Of a DNA stretch of 64,000 bases, positions 15,583 to 25,543 are shown one piece after another (the first letter of the stretch is position 1; each line of letters opens with the position of its first letter). Both the position numbers and the translations under genes were made by a program. The notes beneath the pieces are model-generated. The model was not told the DNA's origin. It did not search any database and saw nothing but the letters and a program-made list of their open reading frames with translations. This DNA is from Planctomycetota bacterium (GTDB taxonomy: Bacteria; Planctomycetota; UBA8742; UBA2392), in assembly GCA_016722065.1 (NCBI GenBank), contig JADKGX010000001.1:248001-312000 (forward strand), read 5' to 3'.

Positions 15583-17007
15583 TCAGAAAAAGTAGGTGTA
15601 ACCCGCCGCAAGGCCAACGGACCAATACACGCCTCGAGTACTCTTGCTCGCACCAAACAGCAGCCCCGGCTCGGTCGGATCGTCGAAGTTGATGTTCTGC
15701 GCGACACGATTGCTTCCGACGCTTACGTGCACTCCTATAGCGAACTCGCTCTTGTCCGTGCGAACGGACACTCCCGTCGCGCCGTGATAGAGGTCGAAGT
15801 CCGTGCCACCAAGGGAAAGGCCTCCGGCGCGTTTGTTTACGTCAGCACTGAAGTCTGTGTTGAAACCCCAATAGCCTGTCCAATGGCCGATCAGCCATTC
15901 GCCGAATTCCTGCGATACTCCAAAAGCAACGTTCATGACTCCGTTGCGCGAATCCCTTACCTGCAGAAAGTCCTTGCTGCCGCCCGCCAGCCCGCCCAAA
16001 CCCTGAAAGAAGCCCCGGTTGTCAGCGCGCATTGCCACATAATTTCCAACCGGCAGAAAATACTCCGTACTGACGCAAAGCCGCGTGCCCGTTCCCTCTA
16101 CTCTGTACTCAAGGCCCATGGCAAAACTCCATGGCGAGCGGATCTCCGTTCTGCGGTTCTCCTGCCGGTCATTGAAAACCACCGTATCGCCCACGCCGTT
16201 GAGGTTCGTGTCCACGTTGTTGATTTCCACGTCGCGCGAAGCCGTACCCTGGCCCCACAAATGCACGGCCTCTGTGGTAATCGTTAGTCCGGCCTTGAAG
16301 CCACCAAACTCGATGGCAATGCCGCCCTTGGCCAGCGCGCGCAGGTCGGTGTATGAGAAAAACTGGTCACTGATTACCGACGCCGCTTCAAAAACCGTGC
16401 CGTTGAACCAGACGGCGCGGGCCCTGGTGCGAACGGACGATTTCTCAATCCGCAGCGCGCCAAAGGATGTTGCACCGACAGAAAGCCAGTCGGTGATCTT
16501 CCATGCCCAGCTCAGGCCTGCCCAATACTCTTGCAGGCTCAGGTCAGCGTTCAGCTGGGCCGTATAGTCCTCGTTACCCGGGCTGCGCGATTCGTCGATC
16601 ACATTGATGTTGGCTTGCCGGCGGGCGCTGACATTGTTGCTGCTGTAGTTGCGCGCCATGATGGTATGCGCGAAAGCGTGGCCCGGCGCGAAGTCAAGCA
16701 GGTGAATGCCGCTGACCAGGCTGGGCACCACCCGCCAATTCGTGGCCGCCAGATCCCGGTCGCGACCCGCGCCGTCTTCGATGAAAAAGCGGTCCATCTG
16801 ATACAGCGTTCCGCTGACGGAAAGCGAGGGATTGTCGATCCAGGCCAGGCGTGCAGGGTTGTAAAAGCCCGCGCTGGTGTCGTCGCAGCCGCCTACCACC
16901 GCGCCGCCAAGCAGGCGTGAGCGCGTGCCGTACTGCTGGTTCCAGTAGTTCTGGTCCTGGGCTGACAACGTCGCGGAAAACATGACCAGCATCAACAGCA
17001 CGCGCAT
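15583..17007 (-). CDS. outer-membrane beta-barrel protein (FadL/PorV-like)
   Basis: 474 aa from the ATG at 17007, with a short signal peptide (MRVLLMLVMFSATLSAQ). The N-terminus of the mature protein has the pattern LLGGAVVGGCDDTSAGFYNPARLA, the substrate/plug region of FadL- and PorV/OMPP1-type barrels. The rest alternates hydrophobic/polar strands with Gly/Asn-rich turns and ends in an aromatic strand (AAGYTYFF), the usual BamA-recognised C-terminus. The role could be transport of hydrophobic compounds or a surface/secretion accessory. It converges with the CMD gene, 16 bases apart. Confidence 0.75.
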   Translation of the reverse strand: MRVLLMLVMFSATLSAQDQNYWNQQYGTRSRLLGGAVVGGCDDTSAGFYNPARLAWIDNPSLSVSGTLYQMDRFFIEDGAGRDRDLAATNWRVVPSLVSGIHLLDFAPGHAFAHTIMARNYSSNNVSARRQANINVIDESRSPGNEDYTAQLNADLSLQEYWAGLSWAWKITDWLSVGATSFGALRIEKSSVRTRARAVWFNGTVFEAASVISDQFFSYTDLRALAKGGIAIEFGGFKAGLTITTEAVHLWGQGTASRDVEINNVDTNLNGVGDTVVFNDRQENRRTEIRSPWSFAMGLEYRVEGTGTRLCVSTEYFLPVGNYVAMRADNRGFFQGLGGLAGGSKDFLQVRDSRNGVMNVAFGVSQEFGEWLIGHWTGYWGFNTDFSADVNKRAGGLSLGGTDFDLYHGATGVSVRTDKSEFAIGVHVSVGSNRVAQNINFDDPTEPGLLFGASKSTRGVYWSVGLAAGYTYFF

Positions 17008-17132
17008 GGACGCTCCGGTTTGGGCGCGGGATTGTAGACCGCTCGCCCGCAACATGCATGGACCAGAATACAGCGGCCTAAAGCAATCGAGCGCACGTCC
17101 TGGACGCGCGCCCGAAAGCTATACACCAGCGC

Positions 17133-18056
17133 CTAACGCCCGCCGGCGGGCTTGGCTGGCACGGTGCGCAGGTATGCCCACAGCGCTTTGACATCGTCTT
17201 CCGACATTCCTTTGTACATCTTCCAGGGCATGGCGTCGTTCAGGGTTGTTCCGTCAGGGCGTTGCCCGGACCGGATCACCTTTTCGAAATCCTCGAATTT
17301 CCACTTTCCGATGCCGGTGGCCTCGTCGGTTGAAATGTTGCGTGCCTCCGGCCAGGAAGGGTCGCCACCAGGGATTTTGCCGCCCGAGTAACCGTCGCCG
17401 TGGCAGCCCTTGCAAGATCCCGCCAGCACGGCACCCCATTCCTTGGTCGGGCTTGGCTCCAGCTTTGGCCGCGTCGCGCCGTGATCGATCTTGTCATAGG
17501 CGAACACCGGCTCGGTGGCCGCCATAAGCATGCCAATCGGGCCCAGCGCATGAGGAAGCGAGGCACGGTTTACCGGTGGCTTGGATTTGATGTAGGCAAT
17601 CGCCGCCACCAGGTCCGATTCAGGGTAATTGCAGAAGTCTTCCGACGGCATGATCAGCGCCCGCTTGCCGTCTTTCTTGACCCCGTGCCTCAGAATCCGC
17701 GCCCAGTCCTTGCCGTCATAGCCCTTGGTTACGCTGCCTTCGCCAGCGGTCAGGTTGGGTGCATAGACCATTCCCACCGGCTGCGCATCTATCACCGGGC
17801 CGCCGCCAAAGTCTGCACGGTGGCATTCACTGTGCCCGCAACCCATCACGTTCAGGACCACATACTCGCCCCGTGCAATCGCGGCTTTGTCGCCGTCGCG
17901 CAGGTTCAGGGTCTCGTCAGGTACCGTGACGTCTTTGGCCAGTGCGGCCGAAGACGCAAAGTACAGGCCTGCAAACGCCAGGCCCACCACACCCAGCAAT
18001 CCTACGCCCCCCACCAGCACCAGGCGTCTCAGCTTGCCCTTTTTCTTATCCGCCAT
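17133..18056 (-). CDS. membrane-anchored diheme c-type cytochrome
   Basis: 307 aa with an N-terminal anchor (KKKGKLRR, then a hydrophobic segment to about residue 33). Two class I cytochrome c domains follow. The first heme site is C73-GHSE-C78-H79, a CX4CH motif in place of the usual CXXCH, followed by a plausible axial-ligand region around IMPSEDF. The second is standard, C215-KG-C218-H219, with MPWKMYKGMS supplying an axial Met. The first domain (PNLTAGEGSVTKGYDGKDWARILRHG) resembles alcohol-dehydrogenase or cytochrome oxidase accessory cytochromes. It probably faces the periplasm and carries electrons; the partner is unknown. Confidence 0.88.
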   Translation of the reverse strand: MADKKKGKLRRLVLVGGVGLLGVVGLAFAGLYFASSAALAKDVTVPDETLNLRDGDKAAIARGEYVVLNVMGCGHSECHRADFGGGPVIDAQPVGMVYAPNLTAGEGSVTKGYDGKDWARILRHGVKKDGKRALIMPSEDFCNYPESDLVAAIAYIKSKPPVNRASLPHALGPIGMLMAATEPVFAYDKIDHGATRPKLEPSPTKEWGAVLAGSCKGCHGDGYSGGKIPGGDPSWPEARNISTDEATGIGKWKFEDFEKVIRSGQRPDGTTLNDAMPWKMYKGMSEDDVKALWAYLRTVPAKPAGGR

Positions 18057-18191
18057 ACCTTGCCCCTTGTCGTGTTGAGATTACGTCTCGTGCGCAATCT
18101 AACGACAAACGCCGCGGCAGGGAACTTCGGCCCATGCTAAATGCTTCCTAAATTGTCGCGCGGCACGCGCGGGGACAACTACTATCCGGCC

Positions 18192-19580
18192 ATGGAATCC
18201 GCCCCTTCACCATCAACTCTGACCCCCCAGCAGCGCCGTGGTGTTTTCACGGTCTGGTTGATTATTCTGATCGACCTGATGGGCTTTGGCATTGTGCTGC
18301 CCAGCCTGGCCTATTACGTGGCGATCTTTGACGTACCGCCCTGGGCTACCTCGCTTGCCAGCACCTTTGGCCTTCAAACGCGGGGCGGGGTGCTGGTAGG
18401 GCTGATTCTAACTTCCTATTCGCTGTGCCAGTTCCTGTTTGCGCCCATCTGGGGCCGGCTGAGCGACAAAGTGGGCCGGCGCCCCATCCTGGCACTGAGT
18501 ACCGCCGGGTTTTCCCTTACCTGGATTCTGTTTGCCTTTGCGCCCAGCTTCACGGTGCTGTTGCTTTCGCGTGCGCTGGCCGGCGTTTGCGCCGCGAACT
18601 TGAGCACCGCCCAGGCCTACATGGCCGACGTATTCCCGCCGGAACGCCGCGCCAAGGGCATGGGGCTGATCGGCATGGCCTTTGGCGTCGGGTTTGTGTT
18701 TGGCCCGGCCATTGGCGGTGGGTTGGTCAGCGAGCCACTGCTGGGCCTGCTGGGGTATGCCCCCACCCACGACCTGGCCGCAAGGATTGTAGAGGGCACA
18801 GAGGCCACACTGGCCTTTCACCGCATGCAATTGATGGTTCCCAGCCTGTTTGCCGCGGGCTTGAGCGCGATCTCGTTCACCTTGACAGTGACGATGATGC
18901 GCGAATCGCTTTCAGCGGAGCTTCGCGCCAAGCTGAAGCCACGCCAGGGCAAACTGGGGGCATTGTTCGGCGCGTTGCGCAAGCCGGGCATCGGGCCGAT
19001 GCTGGTTGTGTACTTCGTTGTCACTCTGGGTTTTGCAAACCTGGAGGCCATGTTCAGCCAGTTCAATGTCGACCACCTGCACATCAAAGCCAGCGCCAAC
19101 GCCTGGGTGTTTGTCGCCATCGGGGTGACACTGGCATTTGTGCAAGGTGGGTTGATTGGCCGCTTGACCAAGGCCATGGGAAGCCGCGCCGTGTTGACAA
19201 CAGGGCTTTCCGGGCTGGTGGCAGCGATGTTTCTGTTTGGCTTTCAGGTTGAGCTGAATCCCGGCCTGAACGCCATGCTGTGGTTGATTCTGCTCAGCAT
19301 CAGTATTGGCGCTTTTAACGCGCTTTGTAACCCAAGCATTCTGGCCATCATCAGCACCCACACACCCGCCGATGAACAAGGCGGCATGATGGGCGTGGCG
19401 GCCAGCAGCGCGACACTGGGCCGCATTGTGGGGCCAACGCTGGGCGGCATTGTGTATGACGCCAAGGGGCCGCAATGGCCGTTTGCGATAGGTGGAACGT
19501 TGATCGGGCTGGGTCTGCTGTTTCTGGTGGCCAACTACCGGGGCGTTGCACCGCCCGGCAACCTGCCTGTTGCCAGCTAG
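18192..19580 (+). CDS. MFS transporter (TetA/multidrug type)
   Basis: 462 aa from the ATG at 18192 (MESAPSPST). Twelve predicted membrane helices; helix 1 reads WLIILIDLMGFGIVLPSL, typical of the drug:H+ antiporter group. The family motif A is present after helix 2 (GRLSDKVGRRPILAL) and a motif C-like Gly/Pro-rich helix 5 follows (GMAFGVGFVFGPAIGGGL). A charged loop (RAKLKPRQGK) separates the two halves. Inner-membrane efflux of small molecules is likely, substrate unknown. Its last four bases overlap the stop of the convergent gene. Confidence 0.88.
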   Translation: MESAPSPSTLTPQQRRGVFTVWLIILIDLMGFGIVLPSLAYYVAIFDVPPWATSLASTFGLQTRGGVLVGLILTSYSLCQFLFAPIWGRLSDKVGRRPILALSTAGFSLTWILFAFAPSFTVLLLSRALAGVCAANLSTAQAYMADVFPPERRAKGMGLIGMAFGVGFVFGPAIGGGLVSEPLLGLLGYAPTHDLAARIVEGTEATLAFHRMQLMVPSLFAAGLSAISFTLTVTMMRESLSAELRAKLKPRQGKLGALFGALRKPGIGPMLVVYFVVTLGFANLEAMFSQFNVDHLHIKASANAWVFVAIGVTLAFVQGGLIGRLTKAMGSRAVLTTGLSGLVAAMFLFGFQVELNPGLNAMLWLILLSISIGAFNALCNPSILAIISTHTPADEQGGMMGVAASSATLGRIVGPTLGGIVYDAKGPQWPFAIGGTLIGLGLLFLVANYRGVAPPGNLPVAS

Positions 19581-20899
19581 GGTACGTATTCGCCGCCTTC
19601 GGGCCCGGGCCAGGGCGCGCTTACATTGAAGCCGGTGGCCACAAAGCGCTTGCCCACAGCAATGCTGAGGTCGCCCAAGGTCAGGCTTGCTGTCTTGGGC
19701 GAGTCTTCGTGAATGCGTGTGCTGCAGGTGCAAGTCAGCTTGTTCAGCACCGGGGCACCACTCAAGACAATGCCCGATTTGCCTGCGCTGGTATCATTGC
19801 CCGCGATTTCCACTTCGCCGCCGGTGCAGACCACAAACGAATCAGTAATGAAGCGCAACCCGCGGTCGCCACCCTGAAAAGCCTGAAGTTTGCCGCCACT
19901 CATGCGCACATTGCCGCACAGGGCGAACATGCCGCCGCGCGTGCTGTTGCGCATCAAGCCGCCCCGGATGTCCAGGTTGTCGCCGGAGTTCCAGATGTCG
20001 TCATCGACCAACAGTCGACCATCAAAGATGGTGATGCTTGCGCCGCCAAAGTCGTGGTCGCCGCTGCCTCGAAACTCGCCACTGTGAATCACCAGCTGGC
20101 TGCCCGGCAGCCAGCAGTCGTTGAATTCGTTGCTTTGGTTTGCAAAGGTGCAGTTGAACTGGCCGCCATCAATCACCAGCGTGCCGGCCACTTGATAGGC
20201 ATAGGCATCTTTGCTGTCCCAGCTTCCGCCTTGCTCAATGATCAGCGTAGCACCGGCTTCAATCACCAGGTTGGCCTGGCCTTGTTTTGCGTGGGTGTTG
20301 CGGTTGTGGCTGGACGTTGTGGCTCGCAAACGCTTGGTGCCATTGCGCAAAATCGCGGTGCCCAGCTGCATGCCGGCCTCAAGGACCTGGTCGCCGTCCA
20401 GCACCAGGTTGGAATCCGGGCTGGCGGCAATCGCCCCGGCACCAGTGATGTCGCCACGAATCGTCACTTCGCCAGCGGGCAATTGCAGGCTGGCGCCAGC
20501 ACCCAGGTGCACGCCGGAATAGCTGGCGCCCACGGGCACTTCCAGTTTCTTGTCGGCACCCACGTTCAGCTTGTCGGTCGGTTCTGCCGGGGTTTTGGCC
20601 GGTGGGGAACTGTCAGTGAACTTGGGCTTTGGCGCGGTGGTTTCGTCCAACGCATCGGGCTCGTGCGCCAGGCCAGGATCGGCGTCTTCCCTGCGCACAA
20701 TGGGCTGCTCAAGGTCAAAGGAAGTCGGCGTGCCTGTGGCCGGGGTCGCTGCGGTTTGGGCCAGGGGCCCGTCCGAAGCTGCGGGCACGGCAGCCTGCAA
20801 CGCAACTTGGGGCGCAGAACTTGCGAAGTACCAAAGCGCTGCCGCGCCCGAAAGGACCCAGACCAGCACAATGGCCATCGCGACGGTTTTGCGGTGCAT
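19577..20899 (-). CDS. membrane-anchored beta-rich (polymer-forming/beta-helix-like) hypothetical protein
   Basis: 440 aa. One N-terminal membrane segment (VAMAIVLVWVLSGAAALWYFA) is followed by an Ala/Pro/Thr-rich linker to about residue 115. Then come about 300 residues of repeated short beta units with G/D/N turns, for example GTLVIDGGQFNCT, SQLVIHSGEFRGSGDHDFGG and GEVEIAGNDTSAGKSGIVLSG. This is like a right-handed beta-helix or bactofilin-like stack. CTCST occurs near the C-terminus. It is probably exposed on the periplasmic side. No catalytic residues are identifiable and no family is confidently assigned. Confidence 0.65.
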   Translation of the reverse strand: MHRKTVAMAIVLVWVLSGAAALWYFASSAPQVALQAAVPAASDGPLAQTAATPATGTPTSFDLEQPIVRREDADPGLAHEPDALDETTAPKPKFTDSSPPAKTPAEPTDKLNVGADKKLEVPVGASYSGVHLGAGASLQLPAGEVTIRGDITGAGAIAASPDSNLVLDGDQVLEAGMQLGTAILRNGTKRLRATTSSHNRNTHAKQGQANLVIEAGATLIIEQGGSWDSKDAYAYQVAGTLVIDGGQFNCTFANQSNEFNDCWLPGSQLVIHSGEFRGSGDHDFGGASITIFDGRLLVDDDIWNSGDNLDIRGGLMRNSTRGGMFALCGNVRMSGGKLQAFQGGDRGLRFITDSFVVCTGGEVEIAGNDTSAGKSGIVLSGAPVLNKLTCTCSTRIHEDSPKTASLTLGDLSIAVGKRFVATGFNVSAPWPGPEGGEYVP

Positions 20900-21084
20900 C
20901 TCCCCCTCCGCACCCTTGAACGCAAACGCGCGTGCCGTGGTTCACAAAAAGCAGCAGGGACAAACTAGCGCGATCATGATTTTACAAGCCAGTGCATGGA
21001 TCGGAACCTGGGCCCCCCCACCCCTTTCGTTGCAGCCGTCCACCAGTATAGGATGCCAGTCCTGCCCCAGCTGAAAGCAAGCCC

Positions 21085-22230
21085 ATGACAACCGCTACCA
21101 TGCCTTCAATTCAGGTCGTCGCGCCCAAGGCCGGCGCCATGGAAGTTCGCACCGCGTCTGTGCCCCGCATCGCGCCGCACGAAGTGCTGATCAAGGTTCG
21201 CGCCGCGGCTGTTTGCGGCAGCGACCTGCACATTTTTCAATACGACGAATCGGTGCGCCCCAAGCTGCTGCGCGCCAGCGACAATTTCCAGCGCGGGCTG
21301 ATTGCTGGGCACGAGTTCTGCGGGCACATCGTGGAGATCGGGTCCGAGGTCAAAACGATCATGGGCGACCCGAAGGTAAAGCTGGAGATCGGGGATTTCG
21401 TCAGCGCCGAATCGCACGTAGTCTGTGAGAAGTGCTATCAATGCCTGGCCGGCGAAAAACACGTTTGCGTCAATGACAAGATCATTGGCTTTGACCGCGA
21501 CGGTGCCTTTGCCAGCTACATCGCCCTGCCTTCCAGTTGCGTATGGAAGAACGACAAAGACCTGCCCTTTGAAATCGCGGCGATCCAGGAACCCCTGGGC
21601 AACGCCATGCACGCCGCTGCGCACTTTCCACTGAAAGGCCAGCGCGTGGTGATTTTCGGGTTGGGCCCGATTGGCATGTTCAGCGCCGTGATTGCGCTGA
21701 TGCACGGCGCCAGCCAGGTGACGGCCGTCGAAGTCAGTGAATACCGTGCCAACATCGCCAAAGAAATCGGCGTGCACAACGTCATCATGGGCAAACCCGC
21801 CAAAACACCACAAGAACGGGCCGACGAACGCGCCCGCGTGCAGAAGCTGGTGCGTGAAGCCGCCGGACACGACGGCCCCGACGTCGCCCTGGAAATGTCC
21901 GGCCACCCGGATGCCATCACCAACAGCGTCAAGGCCGTGCGCCGTGGCGGCAAGGTGGTCGCCTTCGGCCTTACCAAAGACGCGGCGTTTACGTTTGAGG
22001 ATTACAGCAAGGACGTCATCTTCAACGGCATCACCATTCAGGGCATCATCGGCCGGCGCATTTACGAAACCTGGTACAAGGTGCGTGATCTGGTGCGCCA
22101 GCCCGAGGCGCAAAAGAAGCTGCGCAAGGTGATTACGGAAGTGCTGCCCTACACCGAGTTCCGCGGCGGCATGGAACGCATGCTGGCTGGCAAGGCGGGC
22201 AAGATCGTGCTCGATTTCGCAAAGGCCTGA
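21085..22230 (+). CDS. zinc-dependent alcohol dehydrogenase family, probable L-threonine 3-dehydrogenase
   Basis: 381 aa, MDR family. The catalytic zinc Cys is in VCGSDLHIF, with His and Glu in AGHEFCGHIVEIG. The structural zinc cysteines are C-EK-C-YQ-C-LAGEKHV-C. The Rossmann motif is VVIFGLGPIGMF. GRRIYETWYKVRDL near residue 325 closely resembles the GR.mfETWYkm segment of threonine dehydrogenases, so oxidation of L-threonine to 2-amino-3-oxobutyrate with NAD+ is the best guess. A sorbitol-dehydrogenase-like role is possible. No kbl partner is adjacent. Confidence 0.85.
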   Translation: MTTATMPSIQVVAPKAGAMEVRTASVPRIAPHEVLIKVRAAAVCGSDLHIFQYDESVRPKLLRASDNFQRGLIAGHEFCGHIVEIGSEVKTIMGDPKVKLEIGDFVSAESHVVCEKCYQCLAGEKHVCVNDKIIGFDRDGAFASYIALPSSCVWKNDKDLPFEIAAIQEPLGNAMHAAAHFPLKGQRVVIFGLGPIGMFSAVIALMHGASQVTAVEVSEYRANIAKEIGVHNVIMGKPAKTPQERADERARVQKLVREAAGHDGPDVALEMSGHPDAITNSVKAVRRGGKVVAFGLTKDAAFTFEDYSKDVIFNGITIQGIIGRRIYETWYKVRDLVRQPEAQKKLRKVITEVLPYTEFRGGMERMLAGKAGKIVLDFAKA

Positions 22231-22375
22231 TCGCGACGCCCACTCGTAGCCCCGGTCGTCGCAGAAGAGTCACGCCCCTTGGCAAGCCACGGTGGCGACT
22301 TCTGGGGCAGCATGGATAGCCGCTGGCCTGTCAGGGCCATCGCCCCTATAGTCCCGCCACGGAAAGGAAGCCGGC

Positions 22376-25300
22376 TTGCAACTGGGCTGGAATTCATTGG
22401 CATGGCTGATGGCTGCGGTACTGTCCTTCACGACGGGGCTGCAGACGCTGCACGCCCAGAAGGTGCCCGTCGGCGCCGAGGGTAAAAAGGTCCTTTCCAT
22501 TGATCTGAACACGTCGGCCGAGGGCAAGGTCTTTGACCGCGCCCCCGAAAGCGCCCGCCGCCATGAAGTGCTGGGCATGCTGCGCACTCGCGAAGGCAAA
22601 CAGTTCAAGGCCGGCGACCTGGCCCTGGACCTGGAATACCTGACCAAAACCAGCCACATGTTCCGTGCCGCGGATTGGCGCGTGGAATACGACGAAAAAC
22701 TGGATGCCGTTCGCGTCAAGTTGATCTTGACCCAGCCGCGCATCTGGCGCATTCGCGTTGTGGCACCTTTTCAAGGCACCTGGAGCGAAGAAGGCATTGC
22801 CGATTTCTGGCGCTCGCGGGCCAAGGTAGATTCCGCCGAAGGCAGCGAATTCAGCCTTTCGCGCCTGGACCGAGACGTGACAGCACTTGCGGCCTCAGGC
22901 GCGTTTCTGGATGTGCGCACCGATTACCAGTACACCGAAAACGGCGTCGACCTGATGTTCCGGGTGATCCAGAACCAGCCACTGGCGATTTTGCAGTTTT
23001 CGGGCATTCACCAGATTGGCTATCAGACCGACCTTGAGAAAACCGTGGCAGGCTTGCGGCCAGTGCGCGAGTTGCCCAACAACCCCGATGCCGAAGCGCT
23101 GCACCTGCACAGCTATTTTCCAAGGCCGGCATTTGACGGCGATGTGGTGACGGATTCGAACCCTGCGTCCATCAAAGGGGCTACCTCGTTGATTGAGGCG
23201 TTCTATCGCTACAACGGCTTCGCCTTTGCCCAGTGCGTACCGCGCATCATCAGCGTTCCGGCGGTGCTGGACCGCAAGCAGCTGGCCAAGGATTACGGCC
23301 AGTTAACCGAATCGACCATCGATCGCATTGTCAAACTGCAGGAAAACGGCTACAGCGGGCGCCTGGCGCTGATTTTTGAGGTGTTCGAAGGCCCACGCAC
23401 GCTGGTCGGTGAAGTGAGCTTTTCCGGCCTGGACGGGGTCAAGAGCCCCGGCGACAGCGACGCGCTTACGGCAGCCCGCTTTCGCGGCATCCTTTCGGCC
23501 GTCTATCAACTGTGGTACGGCGTGCTGTCAGGCGCCGTCACCGAACGCAATGCCGTCCTGCGCGACATGATTCGCAGCAAAAGCGGCGACGCCTTTGTCG
23601 AAACCGACGCCGTGCGCGACGCCGAAGTGTTGCAGGGCTACCTGCAGGCGCGCGGCTGGCTGGACGCCCGGGCCAGCTTGAGCAATGTCAAGTGGAACGC
23701 CAGCCGCACCCGCGCCAGCCTGGAGTTTCACATTGAGCCGGGGGCGGTGTACGCCGCCACCGAACTGCGCATTGAATACGCTACCCGCGCGCCTCGCGTA
23801 CCCAAGGGCATGGCGGAGCCTGACTTTGACAAGCCCATCATTACCTGGCAGGAGTTGCTGGATGCCTTGCGGGTCGAAGGCAAGCCCATGACCTCCCAGG
23901 CCGCCACAGCACGATGGGGCCAGGACTACATGCAGGGGCTGATGGATCCGGCCAAGGGCAAGCACTTCATTGCCTACAATCTGGACGAGGCCCTGCCCTG
24001 GGACGAATACCTTCTCAATGGCGACCCAACCAGCGGCGGGGAGGGTCTTGCAGGGCGTGTTCGTGGCCTGCTGGCCGACAAGGGCTACAGCAACATTGAC
24101 CTTGAGTTCCAGCGCATTGAAACGGAATCGGAGACCGTGCCCACGGAGTGGGAAACCCCGCTGCCGGTGAGGCGTGTGGGCATCATTCTTCGCATCCAAC
24201 AGGGTTACAAAAGCTATGTCGGCAACATTACGTTTCGCGGCAACGACACGACGCGCGAAGACGTAATCCGGCGCCAGGTTTCGCTGTATCCCGGTGCCGT
24301 GTTTGACGCCAACGAACTCAAGCGCAGCAGCAACCGCCTGCGTCGCGCCCAGTGGTTTGAAACTGCCGCCCCGCGCCAAGGCGTGATTGAGCGCTCCAGC
24401 GCCCGCGTGATCCAGGTTGGCGACCAGTTGATTGAGTACACGGATATCGACTTTGAGGTGATTGAGGGCCGCACCAACAGCTTCAACTTTTCGGCGGGCT
24501 TCAGCACCGGCACGGGTTTTACGGCTTCCGTGGATCTGACGTTGCGCAACTTCGACATCAGCAGTGCGGTCAGTTGGTTGTGGGGAGAGCCCAACTTCAG
24601 TTTTTCGGGCGCGGGCCAGATTCTATCGCTGACCGCCCAGCCGCCGCTGGACCGCCAGCAGGTGTATCGCTTGAGTTTCACTGAGCCCTGGCTTTTCGGC
24701 TATCCGCTTAGTGGCGGGTTCTCGGCGGAATATTCGACCATCAACTATGCCCAGTACAGCCGTTCGCGCGCCGGCGTGGACCCCTTTGTGGGCTGGCGCG
24801 TGTTTCCGGACGTGGTCTGGAGCTTTGGGTACAGTTACTCCGTGATTCGCCTGTTTGACGTACCCGGCGACGCGCCCGACGAAATTCGCAACGACCAGGG
24901 CACAGATATTCTCAGCCAGGTGTGGACCCAGATTGACTGGACCACCACCGACAACCCGCAGTTTCCCACCAACGGGTTCTCACTGACCTATCGCCTGTCG
25001 TACACCGGCGGGCTGCTGGGCGGCACGCTGGACTTCTGGCGCATGAACGCCAAGGCACAGTACTACCTGCCGCTTGCAGACCTGGATGCCACGCGCACGC
25101 TGGTGCTGGCCTTCAGTGCTTCGGCGTGGTGGCAGGACGTACACAGCGACACCAAGGAGATTCCTTTCGTTGAACGCTTTCTGCTGGGCGGAAACCCCCT
25201 CAATGGCCGCGGCATTCTGCGCGGCTATGAGTTCGCTGGCGTGGGCCCGTCACGGCGCAACCAGGCCATTGGCGGCAACTTCCTGGTCTCCGGGTTTGCG

Positions 25301-25543
25301 GAACTGCGCCTGCCGGTGTTTCCAAGCACGCTGTGGCTGATTGCGTTTGTCGACGCGGGCATGCTAAGCCCGACCATGAATACGTTCGATCCTGCAGGCA
25401 TTACTGTCAGCGGTGGCTTTGGCCTGCGCCTGCTGCTGCCAGTGCTGCCCGTGCCCTTTGCCCTGGACTTCGGCTTTCCGATCGTCAACCAGCCCGGCAA
25501 CCGCGAAGAAGTCATCAGCATCAACCTGGGCTTTGGCTTCTGA
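22376..25543 (+). CDS. bamA: BamA/TamA family outer membrane assembly protein with enlarged POTRA region
   Basis: 1055 aa from a TTG at 22376, chosen because AAGGAAG lies five bases before it; an ATG at 22409 is an alternative. After a signal peptide (cleavage near LHAQ) comes a long periplasmic region of about 640 residues with several POTRA-like units (VLSIDLNTSAEGKVFDR; LVGEVSFSGLDGV; SYVGNITFRGNDTTREDVIRR). This is longer than the five POTRAs of E. coli BamA. The C-terminal barrel has PQFPTNGFSLTYRLSY, the L6-loop motif ILRGYEFAGVGP (VRGF equivalent) and a final aromatic strand (ISINLGFGF). It folds and inserts outer membrane proteins. It heads an envelope operon with skp. Confidence 0.92.
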   Translation: MQLGWNSLAWLMAAVLSFTTGLQTLHAQKVPVGAEGKKVLSIDLNTSAEGKVFDRAPESARRHEVLGMLRTREGKQFKAGDLALDLEYLTKTSHMFRAADWRVEYDEKLDAVRVKLILTQPRIWRIRVVAPFQGTWSEEGIADFWRSRAKVDSAEGSEFSLSRLDRDVTALAASGAFLDVRTDYQYTENGVDLMFRVIQNQPLAILQFSGIHQIGYQTDLEKTVAGLRPVRELPNNPDAEALHLHSYFPRPAFDGDVVTDSNPASIKGATSLIEAFYRYNGFAFAQCVPRIISVPAVLDRKQLAKDYGQLTESTIDRIVKLQENGYSGRLALIFEVFEGPRTLVGEVSFSGLDGVKSPGDSDALTAARFRGILSAVYQLWYGVLSGAVTERNAVLRDMIRSKSGDAFVETDAVRDAEVLQGYLQARGWLDARASLSNVKWNASRTRASLEFHIEPGAVYAATELRIEYATRAPRVPKGMAEPDFDKPIITWQELLDALRVEGKPMTSQAATARWGQDYMQGLMDPAKGKHFIAYNLDEALPWDEYLLNGDPTSGGEGLAGRVRGLLADKGYSNIDLEFQRIETESETVPTEWETPLPVRRVGIILRIQQGYKSYVGNITFRGNDTTREDVIRRQVSLYPGAVFDANELKRSSNRLRRAQWFETAAPRQGVIERSSARVIQVGDQLIEYTDIDFEVIEGRTNSFNFSAGFSTGTGFTASVDLTLRNFDISSAVSWLWGEPNFSFSGAGQILSLTAQPPLDRQQVYRLSFTEPWLFGYPLSGGFSAEYSTINYAQYSRSRAGVDPFVGWRVFPDVVWSFGYSYSVIRLFDVPGDAPDEIRNDQGTDILSQVWTQIDWTTTDNPQFPTNGFSLTYRLSYTGGLLGGTLDFWRMNAKAQYYLPLADLDATRTLVLAFSASAWWQDVHSDTKEIPFVERFLLGGNPLNGRGILRGYEFAGVGPSRRNQAIGGNFLVSGFAELRLPVFPSTLWLIAFVDAGMLSPTMNTFDPAGITVSGGFGLRLLLPVLPVPFALDFGFPIVNQPGNREEVISINLGFGF

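Noticed and set aside
19475..20968. Plus-strand frame of 497 codons opposite the beta-rich protein
   Set aside because: No domain, Ala/Gly/His-rich, overlaps the MFS 3' end; the minus frame has a signal anchor and regular beta repeats.
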